This document shows, in pieces, positions 32,691 through 45,230 of a stretch of DNA of 64,000 nucleotides (within the stretch, counting starts at the first letter, position 1; each line of letters opens with the position of its first letter). The DNA is from Dolomedes plantarius. Taxonomy: Eukaryota > Arthropoda > Arachnida > Araneae > Dolomedidae. The stretch is taken from contig OU015490.1 of NCBI GenBank assembly GCA_907164885.2, forward strand, positions 210,331,443-210,395,442, given 5' to 3'. Made by a program: the position numbers and the translations under genes. The notes under the pieces were generated by a model. It had not been told where the DNA came from. It worked only from the letters and a program-made list of their open reading frames with translations, and searched no databases.

Positions 32691-32912
32691 AACCTAATGA
32701 GATTGCATCGGTCTTAACAAGGCCCACGTACATTTTTTATTAATACTTTACTTTATTTCAATTAAAAACAATTAGAGGTTAATACAGTTATGGCGAGCCC
32801 CAAGCAAATGCTGGGCAAACCTAATTCGGTTTCATTGGGCTTAACATGGCCCACATACACTTGGTTAATACTTTACTTTATTGTATTAAAATCAATTAGA
32901 GGTTAATACAGT
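32691..32912 (+). repeat. Two-copy tandem repeat, 127-bp period
   Basis: Both copies run AACCTAATT/G, CTTAACA(A/T)GGCCCAC, TTAATACTTTACTTTAT and CAATTAGAGGTTAATACAG in the same order at a 127-bp offset. Confidence 0.85.
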
Positions 32913-34700
32913 TCTCCTAAATAAATCATGACATGAGCACATAATATGTCAGAGCCGCGTTCAACTGATAGTAAATATGGCAACGGCCGTAGGTGTAGTC
33001 GATGTAGTTGCAGTCATACATATAGTCCTTAAATGGATAAATAACACTACTTTATATGCCGATGGAACCAACTATGATATTTGTATACAGAGTTGAAAAA
33101 TGAACAGTTTTCTTGCAGTTTTCAGTTAGTTATCAAATATGCAGATGGATGACGCGTCAAATTTTCTTGTTGTGTGTTCTGGTGCCAACACACACCCGAC
33201 GTATGTAGTCGCACCAAAAATTGAATAATTACAAGATATAAAGAACTTTTTATATGCCATGTTTTTAAATTTTCTGTTGAATCATATAAACTTGACAATT
33301 CTATGTATTAATAAATACTTTTTTAAAATTTTTTTCATGAATTATCCCATCCACTTGAAAGAAAATGAAGTTAATTGGAAGTTAACTTGCATTTAACTTT
33401 TCGTTCCCGTTCCGGCCAATGGATGGCTGCACCAGTCTACAACACAAAATTAACTGAAAATAACTGAAAATTAATTTAATTATGCTTAAAGATGGCTAAA
33501 AGTATTAAAAAATACATTGTCATCATTTTCTGACCTATTCTAAAAGTTTCAAATGTCTAGCTAGTCGGGAAGTTAGTTAAAAATCGATTGCAAGATTTGT
33601 ACTGGACAAACACACACACAAGCAAACACACAATCAAACATGAAAGCAAGTTAATAAAAACATGGTAAAAATAGCAGATCATGAGAGGTATTGGAGCCTA
33701 ATCCTTGTTGTTGGCGAAGTCAGTATCGCCAAGCGCGTCAATATGTTCAAAAGGCAAGCCGAATAAATAGACGAGTACAGTTCGATTGTATGATTGCTTA
33801 GTGTTAGTTATGGTTGATGTTGAAGAACAGTTAACGTCGGTTATAGCGAATGCAGCCCAATGAAATTTCTACAATACGCACTTTCTTCGTAAAAACTGGA
33901 ACCATTCGTCTTCATTCTTTTTTGTGAAATAAATTAACAAAACTATTCAGACCAAGCGAATTTTATAGAGACATACTCCAATGCATGCCAATCTATATTT
34001 ATATAGTATAAAATAATATTTAATAATAATAAATTCTTTTCTCGCAAATAGATGCTGAATATACTTTTAAAAATACTTCTGTACAACGATTTATCTCGGT
34101 TAGATAAACAACGATTAATTTTTAATGCAGTTTATAAATAATGTCTTGAAAAGAATCAAGATTTAATAATGATTGTGAGTAGAAATGATATATATTCCAG
34201 ATGGAATAAAATGTGGATGAAATAAAAACTTCTTCTCTCAAGTCCGAAAATATTGCATTGAAATATCTACAAACTACTAAAACTTTCGATTCATAAAATG
34301 AATCACGTACAAGTAAAAATGCTTTTGGTGTCTTACAGGAGAAAAGTCTCTTCTAATTTGTCTTTCTGAAAACGTCTCCAGAACAGAGCAGCAGTATTGC
34401 TCAATTTAATTGACTTTTGAAGGAAATAATAGTAACGTAAAAGTTCTATTCCTTTGTTTGAGTTAATTGTACATGAAAAATCGCATGCTATTTACTATGT
34501 AACATATATTTGTATCAAATATAAAAAGAACTGTGAACAATTCCGTATCATTACGACAGATTTATAACATTTTTAGGAATATTTGAAAGAAAAAAAAACT
34601 TTTACGAAATTTTGTAAACATAAAGCAATTATAACAGCACAACAGACTCTTTTTAAAAGAACTGTAGAAATTTAAAGTTCCAGACATAATCATACACGCA
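32913..34700. other. AT-rich gap, no gene seen
   Basis: No domain-bearing ORF or repeat terminus was recognised on either strand. A short AC-rich patch (ACACACACACAAGC) lies near 33610. Confidence 0.5.
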
Positions 34701-34719
34701 CACACACACAAATGCATAC

Positions 34720-34751
<32 letters not shown>
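34701..34751. repeat. Short (AC)n and (AT)n tracts
   Basis: A CACACACACA run near 34701 and about 27 bp of AT at 34725-34751. Confidence 0.9.
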
Positions 34752-34755
<4 letters not shown>

Positions 34756-34989
34756 TTATTTTTTTCAAGCCTAATTTAAAAATGAATGAACATAATTTTT
34801 CCACATTTCTCTTTCTTATTTACAAGTGAGAATTCTTTGAAATGAAAGTGGTGACCAAAGTTTTTGACGTGAGTTTTCTTAAAGTTCGATACTATCATTC
34901 ATATACACTGCGAATTTTATTGTTACTGCCTTTAATTTAATGGTGAGCTTCGAAACACTTCCATGTTGTACCTTAACTTTTGGATGGCA

Positions 34990-34994
<5 letters not shown>

Positions 34995-35025
<31 letters not shown>

Positions 35026-35300
35026 GGTTGTCATAAAAAAACTTTGCTGATATATAGACCTCTAGCGGCTGTTCCGTTCAACCGATCAATATGAGATTTC
35101 ACATATAATTATTCAGAGGTATGAGCCCGGGATTCTGTGAACCGCCATAAATTGGCGCTCATGGTTACGGTTATAGGTATAGAATCTAGAAATTTTCGAA
35201 TGGAACACCCATTTTTTCCAGTCGCAAATTACTCAGCGCATGCGAAAACCCTAAAGAGCGTTGGAACGGTCCATGTATCATGCGAATTTCCTCCTTGCTC

Positions 35301-35303
<3 letters not shown>
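34995..35303 (+). mobile_element. Possible TIR-transposon terminus next to (AT)n
   Basis: After an (AT)n tract (34995-35021) the sequence reads TACAGGGTTGTCATAAAAAA. Termini beginning TACAGGGTG are common to several arthropod DNA transposons. No matching inverted end was found and no coding similarity is visible before the next (AT)n, so this is only a suggestion. Confidence 0.25.
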
Positions 35304-35394
<91 letters not shown>

Positions 35395-35482
35395 TATGGA
35401 AGATACCCCTTTTCTGAGGCCACCTCTCAAAACGGCCCTTTTTTTAGAAACCACTACTGACCTCGATGGAGAAGCTTTCGTG

Positions 35483-35571
<89 letters not shown>
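35304..35571. repeat. Two long (AT)n tracts flanking a short unique segment
   Basis: (AT)n at 35304-35390 and 35485-35571, 87 bp each, separated by about 94 bp of unique sequence (CTTTTCTGAGGCCACC...). ORFs running through the tracts are artefacts. Confidence 0.95.
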
Positions 35572-35573
<2 letters not shown>

Positions 35574-35882
35574 GGGCGCGGTGGACCAGTTGGCAAAGAC
35601 AGCGGGCCAGTGACGTCTCTGGTGCGATGCTGGCCGCTAACATATCTTCCGCTGTGTACGTTAATTGCGTCTGGTGCACGTAATATCTGTCGTGGCTTCA
35701 AAGTCTTCCATGTTCTCAAACCTACCTCTGGGGGTTGCTGGGTCATGTGTACAAGTCTCGGCATTTGTCTCGGTTCTAACCGGCCTGTAAGGGGTAATGC
35801 TGGCTGTCTTTACGGTCTCACCTTTCATGAATGCCCAGCAGTCTCGCGGTGCGAATTTGGACGTCCGTCCGCATTCGATGTT
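35572..35882 (+). mobile_element. SINE-like repeat, family 2, copy 1
   Basis: The head GGGCGCGGTGGACCAGTTGG resembles a tRNA A-box region. The body shares TATCTGTCGTGGCTTCAAAG, TTCTCAAACCTACCTCTGG and GGTAATGCTGGC...GAATG.CCAGCAG with a second copy at 37689-37893, and the tail shares AATGCTGG...CAGCA with a third near 62822-62871. A B box is not obvious. The 177-codon ORF running through it (35466-35999) is fuelled by the preceding (AT)n and is not a gene. Confidence 0.55.
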
Positions 35883-36659
35883 GACCACAACTGGTCTGGT
35901 GTCTGCGGGATGTTTAAGTCCGGTAATTCATATTTAGGCAGAATGTTTGATCTACAACAGCCTCCGCATTATCGACAACACATACTTCCTTGCGTGTAGA
36001 ATGGGCAATTAATTTTCTTCGAGAAGAATTTCGTCTCGAATCGAGCGAGCGCACATTAATTTCCCGAACAACCTGTTCTATTTACATATATCAGACTCTC
36101 AAAAAATATTGTTGTTTGCTAAATAATTTGCCAATAGTTTCTTTTTCTTTTACAAGAAAACACACGAGAAAGAAAATTGCACAGCTATGTTTTCTTCTTA
36201 TATTTTCTCTCTTTAATACTGTTGGAAAAGGTCTTGTGACAAGACATGGAGAAGAATTTATCTTCTAGACACGTTTTCTTTACTCAACAGCTAGTTTTTC
36301 ATGAAGAAAAATTCGGGCCTAATTGCTTTATCCACACGTGATGTTCAATCAATACTCGGCGGCGATAAAGGAACAATCAAGACCTTTGAAGTTTGAATTA
36401 AATAAAATCTTCTGCTTATACCGACCGGATATAGGAGAAGGCCTGGGTTAGAATACATCCAAGATTACATTTATTATTTTCGTAGCAAACTTTCCCACCT
36501 GACGTAATTGGAAGAACTGCGGTCTAAGATGTAATTATGCATCCGGTAAAGTGAATTGATGTCGAGTAATTGGTCACGTCTGCCAAAAATTACACTTTTT
36601 TCTCTGTTGATTATTAAATTACAAATGTAGGTGGCTATATTTCTCTCTCCATTACTGTA
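35883..36659. other. Gap, nothing recognised
   Basis: A 92-codon plus-strand ORF at 35990-36268 carries no recognisable motif. Confidence 0.4.
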
Positions 36660-37335
36660 AATTTGTTTCTTTTCGACTGTTTACAGTACTATCGTTAAAT
36701 GCCATTACGTGTAGAAATGTATCAGGTTATATTTTCAAGATAGTCATACCATGTTTGAATTACTTTATTTTTTTATTTTTTTTATATTTATATAAATAGG
36801 AATTTTTCCTTTCTACTATTTAGAGTGCTATTGTTATATGTCAATATGTTTACATATGAAGACATAAAATTTATCAATATATATTCAAGATAGTCATACT
36901 ACGTTTGAATTAATTAAAAATTTTCTTATTTATGTATTTATATACTAATTTTTCCTTTCGACTATTTGCATTACTATCTATACATTTCATTACGTTTATA
37001 CATGATGGTACAAAAAGTATCAGGTTATATTTTCAAGACAATATTACTATGTTTAAATTACTTCGATATTTTCTTATATTAATATTTTCATATTTTAAAT
37101 AGAACTATTGTTATATGTCAATATGTTTACATATGTTGGGACAAAAATTGTCAAAATCTATATTCAAGATAGTCATACTGCAGTTTTAATTAATTCAACA
37201 CTTGTTTATATTTATATTTATTTAATACGAATTTTTCCCTTCGACTATTTTCTGTACTATTGTAATATATATTAACATGTTTAAATAAGATGGGACAAAA
37301 TGTATCAGGTTATATTTTCAATATAATTGTGATTT
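36660..37335 (+). repeat. Diverged tandem repeat, about 145-bp unit, five copies
   Basis: The phrase TTTTCAAGATAGTCATAC recurs near 36733, 36882, 37035 (changed), 37162 and 37315 (changed). It is accompanied by TTTTTCCTTTCGACTATTT and ATGTCAATATGTTTACATA-type blocks at constant spacing. The copies are strongly diverged, so the array is old. Confidence 0.75.
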
Positions 37336-37688
37336 TAATTTTAATAGTGTTATTTAATTGAATAAAAAATCAATGGCTAATGCCATATTTTGACTTAATT
37401 GCTATTACATTTAATGTTGTATCATATGAAAAGTTATAAGAGCAATTATTGAAATGTTCTGTTACTATATAGATTTTATGGTCAAAATGAGTAGTGAAAA
37501 CATGTGTTCAAGATGTATCGTTTAATACATTCTGTTTTCATACAAATAACCCTATTTACATAAAATGTATTAATCTATGCCTTTTAACTGGCTAAAATGG
37601 TTATTTTTTATTGAATACAATATGTTAACTTCAGAGGAGATGTATGACATTTTTTAATGCTGAACACTTCGTTGTATAGTTTGTTTTA
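37336..37688. other. AT-rich gap
   Basis: Nothing recognised. Confidence 0.45.
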
Positions 37689-37893
37689 TGTATTGCACAT
37701 AAAATCTGTCGTAGCTACAATGTCCTCCAAGTTCTCAAATATACCTCTGGAGGTGCTACATGGTCAAGTGTTCCGGTCTCTTCACTTGACTTGGTTCTAA
37801 ATTACGGGACCGGCTTGAAGGGGGTAATGCTGGCCACCTATACGGGGCCCCCTTAAATGAATGGCCAGCAGTTTCGCCCTTTTCTGAGAACAA
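37689..37893 (+). mobile_element. SINE-like repeat, family 2, copy 2 (head missing)
   Basis: It aligns with 35675-35882: AAATCTGTCGTAGCTACAAT, TTCTCAAATATACCTCTGG, GGTTCTAA, then GGTAATGCTGGCCACC and ATGAATGGCCAGCAG. The tRNA-like head seen in copy 1 is absent, as in a 5'-truncated retroposed copy. Confidence 0.6.
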
Positions 37894-38339
37894 ATGGCGT
37901 CATAGCCAATCTTTCGGGCATTTGTAAGAAATAGTTTTATCTGTATATGTAGTTCTTTGTCTTAAATCATATTCTGAAAATGAAGGTTATTAAAATCCAT
38001 TTTTACCTTTGATCGCACACCCTTTTGCAGAATACTCATTATAGAATTTAAATTTAAGTTTTATTTAGCTGAATCGGGGCAGGTTAGTAGCTGCCATATA
38101 ACTTTTAAGGTCTTGTAGAAGAACCATCTGAGGAATGGGCAATAGACACGCCCTTGCATATGGTAAGCAAGGTAATGTGGAACGAAAAAGGTGATGCATT
38201 GGGAAGGTTGAAGGTGGAGTGCAACATAAAAAGGAAGACTTAATCAGGTTACACTGAAAAGTAGAACAAAAAAAGGTGACAGAAGCAATTGGATTTTTAA
38301 AATGAAGAACTTCATAATTTATTTTTAATTAAACTAGAT
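37894..38339. other. Gap, nothing recognised
   Basis: No supported feature. A mixed-composition stretch near 38100-38240 has no recognisable coding frame. Confidence 0.4.
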
Positions 38340-38700
38340 GGGGCTTAGGGCCTGTGGCTTAGTGCCGTTTTTACACCAACTCACATTGTAGATTTAGCTC
38401 AGCAAAGGCGGGATAGACGGCCAACGTGGCTTCCAGTCGTTTCCTCGGACTACCTCCTCCCAGGGCGTCAGGAACCGTAATCGTCGAGGCATCCTTCCTT
38501 GGCAGCGGCTACACCACCTCTGTTTCAACGATTTCAAATTGCCGCTCCTGTCCTGGTGCGGTCACTTGAGGAGAAAAACTTCTGTAAATTGGCGACCCAG
38601 CGGTCGCCAGCAAACTCCGCCAACTCTGTAATACAAAGGGTTATTTTGTGTATTCTACGAGGGGAAGGGGATAAATGGTGAAACTTTTCGCCAATAGTTA
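38340..38700. other. GC-richer block of unknown origin
   Basis: GGGGCTTAGGGCCTGTGGC begins a roughly 360-bp block clearly richer in G and C than its surroundings. A plus-strand ORF at 38499-38681 (60 codons, LFQRFQIAAPVLVRSLEEKN) matches nothing I can name with confidence. It could be a fragment of an unrecognised mobile element. Confidence 0.35.
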
Positions 38701-41611
38701 GGCAACCCCTTTTTGGGGCTTACTGGAGAATTATACTGATAAGAAAGAGACAGAGAGATTGTGCAAAAAAAGGTGCTTTTTGCTTATTACTCCCAACCGT
38801 CTGGGGAAAATATATTAGATTAGAAAACAAGAGGGAACTGTCCCTAATTGCGTTTTGTGGCAGTATGAACACTATGAATTATTATCAAACGTTGAGTAGA
38901 TTAACAACAGTGTTTACAAGGTTATTGGAACCGTTGAAAGCGTTACGACAGCACCAGAGGGCGTTTGCGCTAAGAATAACATCCAGGGATGGTTATACAG
39001 CTTCGTGTGTTCATTTCACTCGCGCAAGTGAAATGTTTATCTGAATCATTATCAGTCATCATCCACTTTACTTGAAGCTGTATCAAAGTGCTTTAGTGGT
39101 AAGGTATGAACTTTGATGATGATGTTTATTTGTGATATCAATTTTTTCTTTTATTTCTTAATTTAATCTCTGATCTCCACACAAAGGTTTCGTGTTGGGG
39201 TAGGCGATTATGTAGTTAGTCGGGAAAATGTGGACTGGCACTCACTTCAACCTTGATTGCGAACATTATTTATGTTCTTTATTTGCTAATAAATTGTTTC
39301 TTTTTAGTACTCGTAATGCACTCGGATCAGTATTATTGTATATAAACGAATGAGAGAAACACGATGACCGTTAAACTAAAGCAAATGAGAAAAATCAAAC
39401 AAAGGAGATGGATAAGGTCCTTTGAATCAGATGGCGATCTTTTCAATGTCCGAGAATCTGACTACAAAATTGAAAACTAGGATTCACTGATGGAAACGAA
39501 GGTAGCCCTACATGGCAAGGACATATTTCAATTTAAAAAACTGAGAACATGACTGTCGGTGACTAGAGCGTAGTCAAATCTTTTGAGAAAACCTTTGAAG
39601 CTCTTCATTGATGAGGTCCTGAAGTACATCATGAAGTAAGTGAAAAAGAATTCAACTACAAATGGCTTAACAACTTTTAGTACCCCACACAAACAGGGCA
39701 TGACTTCAGTTGACAGATGAGATCCCATGTAAAACAGCACCGTTGGGAAATTTTTGTACAACTGTTTTTAGTATGGTTTCCGAACAGTTGGATTTGTCCA
39801 TAGAGGTTGAGTTGAAACAACGGTTGGCATTGGAGCCCACTCTACGGTTGACTGTTAGTTGGTCCAACCGTTGGGAGAGAAATTCAACTCTCATTTGCTG
39901 TTGGGTCAACGTTTTGAAATTGTTGATTATAGGTTAGAATAGAACTTTAATAAATTGATGCGTGCAAGTGTAGGACAAGCAAGGAAACATAGAGGATTGG
40001 TCGTTATCATACATTTATTTGACAATACTAAAAATTCTTTTAAAGTAAAATTAATAATAAAATAATGGTCCCATTCTTATTATCTCTTAATACATGAGGA
40101 ATCCAGAAGCAGGAACAAAATATTCAGTCAAAGCAATTATTTCTAGGATCTTATGGGAGGCACTTACGACTGTTAAATGATACAGCGATGAAGGCTGTCG
40201 CTTACAGGTGCCCACATCAGGTCATACTCAGCATCATGTCAGACTATAGGAACTTCCGCTAGTCTCCGCGACAGTGTAATCAGCTCTCTATGGTCAGAGC
40301 TCGGGGATCAGCAAACAAAATCTCTCCACCTTTTTTCGTTTTTTTGGAGGGCTGGTGTCCGTTTACCGGGGCAATTTTAGCCCGTCCCTTTTTCTCTCAT
40401 TGGACAATGGGCTGCCTTATCTTAACAGTTCCTGTCCCAATTGGTCCCTTATTTCACTGCTCATGCTCACAGTATACCAAGTACCCCACCATAAACATTT
40501 TGCAGTTGGTCCAAATTTGTTTGTGGGAGTTCTTCCAACGGTAACAATTCCCCAGTGATATAACCAAAGTTTGCTTTTGCGCCAGGGAAGTGTGCTACTT
40601 GGGGTATTGCTTGCGTTCTCCTTCCTACAAAATTAGGAAGATGAGGAAAATTTGTGTTCAAGTAGATTTCTCGGGTTACTACTTGCAATAATATGAAGTG
40701 CAAATTCTATTCTTTTAAATTTTATGAGAATTCTATATTTACTTTTTCTATACTGACATATTAAACTCTCATTTCTTACTTTTTTTATTAAATTAATTTT
40801 AATTGAATTTAAAAAAAAGTTTCTGCTCTCTTACGTATTTTCTGTTTTTTTCCCTTCTGTTCACTTTTATGGAACCGGAACGAGGGGGGAAAATGCATAA
40901 ATTAACGAATCCTCGCTCAATTTGAGAAATTCAAAAAGCAAAATAGCCTTCAAAATCCAGTTTGTTTGCACTTATCTTAACGTCGTTTTCTTCTTTTTTT
41001 CAGAGAAAATCAAACAATAAATAAAAGCAGATACGTGCGTTTTCCGTTTTGTTTTGCGGGAAAAGTGCGTTCCTTCGATCGTACAAATATATTTGCTTCT
41101 GAATACTTAAAAATTGTTGAATTGTAATTTTTTAAATGAATCTTTTGGTAGTAAAGGATATCGTGTCTAATCTGCCAAAACTTCCACATTTCTAGCTGGT
41201 AAAACCAATTTTTTACAACCATTCAGATCTGCAAATGTTAGTCCTCACTTGCCCTGACTCACCTTATAGAAGTTCTGAGCAGGGCTCCCAGATCTGGGTT
41301 TTTCAATGACCATAAGAGGACTCATCCCCTTTGAACCTTCAAAAAATCGAATTTTACTTTTTTTTACATTTTTAGAATATTTGAACATTTCTGAATCATT
41401 TAAAACAAACCACGTTAAAATATTTCATCTATTAAAACTGACATGAAAGAAGCAGTTCCAATGGAAACATTACAATTGTGGAAACTTTAGAAGCCGTTTT
41501 CTCGAAATGATCATTTTCATGCTTGCGCGCACTGTATAACGAATACTACAGCAAATATTGATTTCATATTTTCAGGATAGGTGTATAATGATGCTACCAA
41601 AAATATGCACG
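38701..41611. other. Mixed gap, no gene supported
   Basis: Short ORFs on both strands between 39528 and 39937 overlap a stretch where GTTGG/CCAAC(C)GTTG words repeat in both orientations (around 39770-39920). ORFs at 40290-40703 match nothing recognised. Other short ORFs (41010-41222 minus) lie in AT-rich sequence. No repeat family was assigned. Confidence 0.4.
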
Positions 41612-41614
41612 TAA

Positions 41615-42248
41615 TAGTCCAATCAATGAATGCATTGTATAATGCATGGATTATGCAATAATTTTTGACTGCAGGATTTGTTAGGAGTAGTTAGTAGGTA
41701 AACATACTAAAAGTCCCCGCCCCTGGGGGGGGTGAGCTAAAGAGGGGAGGGGAATGGAAAAGTCCCATTTTTTGGTTTTTAACTTATATCTCGTAAACGG
41801 TGTACTGTAGAAAAAAATTTTAAATGAAAAAATGAAAGCTACTTAAATTCCCTATAAAAATGTTAATTAACATATTTGTCGAATTCCCAACGGTTTTCGA
41901 GATATACGTTATTGAAAATCGATAATTTTCGAAAAAATCACTCTTTTTGTCAAACATTTGCTTCTAGTACTTCTCACGATCGTTTCTCAGAAAAATTGTC
42001 ATTGACAAAGTTGTAGAGCATTAAATTTCCTTCACTTTGATATAGACTTTTGCCACTTTATCTTCAACCAGTCAGAAGTTATAGTATTTCTAACATGTAC
42101 GCTCAATTTCGATTTTCCTTTAGAAATGAGAATGTTGAAAGCCTGTTGCGTTTTAACTGTTGTAACTTGCTATCATGAAGAAGAACAGTACTTTAACAAT
42201 TTTAAAAAGGTAATTGCAATTGAAACACAACACATTTTTATAATTATA
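41615..42248 (+). repeat. Left TIR of element 2
   Basis: Landmarks shared with the right arm: GGAGTAGTTAGTAGGTAAAC, AGTCCCCGCC, TCGAAAACCGTTGGGAATTC (inverted), AACATTTGCTTCTAGT and GGTAATTGCAATTGAAACAC. The two arms differ by a few percent. Confidence 0.9.
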
Positions 42249-42430
42249 TAAAAATGTGTATATAAAATATGTATATAAAATGATAATATAAATATATTAT
42301 CTTTTATTATATTATTACGAATCATATAATGAAAGTATTTACATGGACTGATAGTAATTTTAAAATGAAAAACCATGGTCATTCAAGGCAACATCTTGGT
42401 TTTTTTTTTTTGAGGCGGAAGTGTCCAGGC

Positions 42431-44860
42431 TCATTCATATTTGTCAGTAGTGGAGACTTCGTCCAAAGAGATTGGTAGAGTATTGATGTCGTCGTCGTCA
42501 CCTTCCTGAATTAATATTACGACTCCGTTGTTGCAATTGCCTTTGCAATTCAGGCATGTGACAGAGCAGTTTAATGATGCTTTTCTACAACCACACCTGC
42601 CAATTTTACATCCTTCCGTGCATCGACAAAAAATCATCTTCAAAATTTCGTTAGGGACAGCATCCAACTCTGAGAGTTTCGGAACTAGTTGGTCATTCCT
42701 CCTCTCCCAACCCCAATTCGACACCCCACCATTAGGTTCCTCCCCTAAGAACAGGTGTACTTGGTGGTACGTCCGGAATACATGCTGCTTAACAGCTCCT
42801 TCAGTTGGAGGGAGAATTGGGAGATCAGGCTTCATGTTTGCAGCTGCATTGATAAATGATTTGTAGCGAAACTAGTTGAGGGATTTTTCTGCGGCAACAG
42901 CGCCATACCATGAGAGAGAACTCATGATACCAGCTGTCTCAATGGAGTCAAGGGAAGAAGAACCGCTGGCAAATACCTCAGCTGCACGTTGTATGATTTT
43001 GGATTTCTGATGGATTTTGACAAAACCCACTTTACTCTTCCGATACGCTAAGGATGTTGTGTCACAGCCTGTGAATGCATGTAGGAATAACAAATGGGCA
43101 TAATCCTTCATTTTGAACTCCTGCTGCATCTGTTGTGAGGAATATACACTCGTCTTGGCCTTTCCTCTTGCAGGTTTTACCAGCAGAATGTTGCGATTAG
43201 TTGGGGTTTTGGTTACCAAGAGAGCAGCCAAGTCGACGTCCACTTCAATAACAGCAACCGAGGAATTTTGCTATTTGTTGATAGCTGTCTTCACAATATC
43301 AACGTCAGCACCTGAAGCTTGGAGCGTATTTATCCCATTTTTCTGCAGCTGTGTCATCAGTAGGTTTATCAGCTGACTCTTATGAAAGTTGGAAAGGAAA
43401 TCGTTTTGTTTGACTTTAATTTCACTTTCCAAACTGACATTGATGTCCACACATCTCCTGATTCGATATCATAGACTCTATTCAGCTGCTTTTGTGCTCT
43501 CTGATGTGTCAGTGTACCCATCAAAAACCACTGAACAAACTCTCCCATAATTATGAGTCTTCAGAAATCTAACATAACCATCACAAATGGTTGATACAGT
43601 TGTCTCTTTTTGCCAAACAACTTTTTGGACTAGGAATCCCCCATCAACAACAAATTCAAAGTTAGTTAAATCAACATGCTTATCAATTTGCTTAAACAGT
43701 GTGTATAGTGCTGACTTTATGCACTTCCTCATTCCACTTTCGTTGAAGAATGCAAGGGGGTAGGGAGTCAGTTCATATTGCATATAATTCTTCAAATCCT
43801 CGTCCGATTTCTTGGTAATGGAGATTCGCTTAAAAAGCAAGAATGGATCCACAACAACTTTTTCATTGTCAATCTTGATTGTCGAATTCATTGAGGAAAG
43901 AAGAAGTGGGCGATCTTTCCATGACATTTTGTTATTTGTGAATGGCAAGTTTTCCATTTTTGCCATTGCTCGTTTGTCAATTGTAACTGCATCATGACAT
44001 AAGCTTGTATCATCTCCCACGACTCCTGACGATATTGACATGATTTTCTCGGTCTTCAGAAAAGGAGGGTATTTATCAAACCATTGTGTAAGCTTGCCAA
44101 TGTCACTTGCATCTCGACTTTGGAGAGCTTCTCCAAAATCCTTGTGCTGCTCTTTTGATGAAAACAAAACACCAAAATATTCTTCGAGTGAAGCACATAT
44201 GTCTTGAGTTTAAGTCATCCCAATTACCCATTTACTGAGAGCACTATCTGCCATACCTCCATCGCGGGTCATGCCATCTCCGCTTGAGAATGGCCACATC
44301 AAGGCTGTCTCGATGGTCTTGTCTGACCACATACCGCACCAGAAATGGTCATTTCTTCTCATAGTGAAGTAGCCTTTATTCACTAACTTCTCGTACTCCT
44401 CTGGTGTCAATAGAGTACAGAGGCTTTCCATATCTTATACATATAAGTGGCAAGACTGGACATACGGGAAGTGTCCAGCAGAGGGAAAATATGATATCAT
44501 ACGCTCACAGCAGTTCAGGTGAGCAAGGAAATCGCTATACCTCTTTGCATGGATGTACTCCTTTATCACCATTTTGAAGTACTGGATTCATAGCATTTCA
44601 CTGGGCCCATTGTTGCTGATTCTGTCCATCGCTTCTCCAAATTTAATAGCCACTGATTCCAGTAATTTGTTTTGTTTCAAAGAATTTAATGAGGGAGGGT
44701 CGGAGAAGAAATCTGACGTAAGGGTGCTGATGCATGTCTGCTCTTCCTCCGAGTGTTCGACTTCGTCTAATACCATGTTTGACAAGGTATTTTCAACAAG
44801 AAAATCACACCGCACTACTCTGGTGAAGGCGTGTCCATTCATTAATTTTCAAGTATTATA
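42431..44860 (-). pseudogene. C-terminal half of the RLGGFH/HAFTGCDTTS family: XPG/FEN1-like nuclease plus CXC motif
   Basis: Reading from 44842: MNGHAFTRVVR...NNGP aligns with MKAGHLYARAVW...GNGP at the end of the element 1 protein, so the genes overlap. Next come SYFPSAGHFPYVQSCHLY, NKGYFTMRRNDHFWCGMW and SGVVGDDTSLCHD. Then NFEFVVDGGFLVQKVVW with VVFDGYTDTSESTKAAE (43478-44167), SGADVDIVKTAINK with VAVIEVDVDLAALLV, and FLHAFTGCDTTS (42872-43243). These three blocks parallel the N-region (FVFDG.P..K), I-region (EAD...A, ED.DLL) and GCDYT helix-turn of XPG/FEN1 5' nucleases, so a structure-specific DNA nuclease is likely, if not proven. The C-terminus (42431-42835) has FRTYHQVHLFLGEEP and CRCTEGCKIGRCGCRK then CSVTCLNC, a CXC-type zinc-binding pattern. 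Two or more frameshifts and three stops disrupt it. The EDTD-type motif reads EVDVD, a possible loss of a metal ligand. Confidence 0.8.
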
Positions 44861-45230
44861 TTTTTGATAATATTAAATTACATTTTATTAATTGTTTTTA
44901 AATAACAATTTTGAGCCATTGAATTTCAAGAATTGTATTTTTAAATTAATTTAAATGTATTAATTTTATATGTAAATGTTGTAAAAACGAAATTGTGAAA
45001 ATAATTGTCAAGAAAATTACTGTAAATAAAAGGATGGAAGGGTCTGGAACTGGCGGCTTGTACCTTCAAAGAAGATAAGAACGTAGCAGAAGAAGGGTGG
45101 AACACTCTAGCCTGTCGGCGCCCTTTTCATATCGAGGGGGAAGCCTGGAATATTCTCGATTTTTCTACCCCTACCACCATTAGTTGTTATTAATCAACTT
45201 CACCTAATAAAAATTACAATAATAAAAGCT

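Noticed and set aside
35466..35999. 177-codon plus-strand ORF
   Set aside because: It enters from an (AT)n tract and continues through a SINE-like repeat. There is no domain and the repeat has other copies without this frame.
39528..39937. Possible gene with overlapping ORFs on both strands
   Set aside because: Both strands are open because of short inverted CCAAC/GTTGG words; no motif or homology was recognised.
42528..42866. 112-codon plus-strand ORF
   Set aside because: It is the complement of the cysteine-rich C-terminus of the minus-strand element 2 gene.
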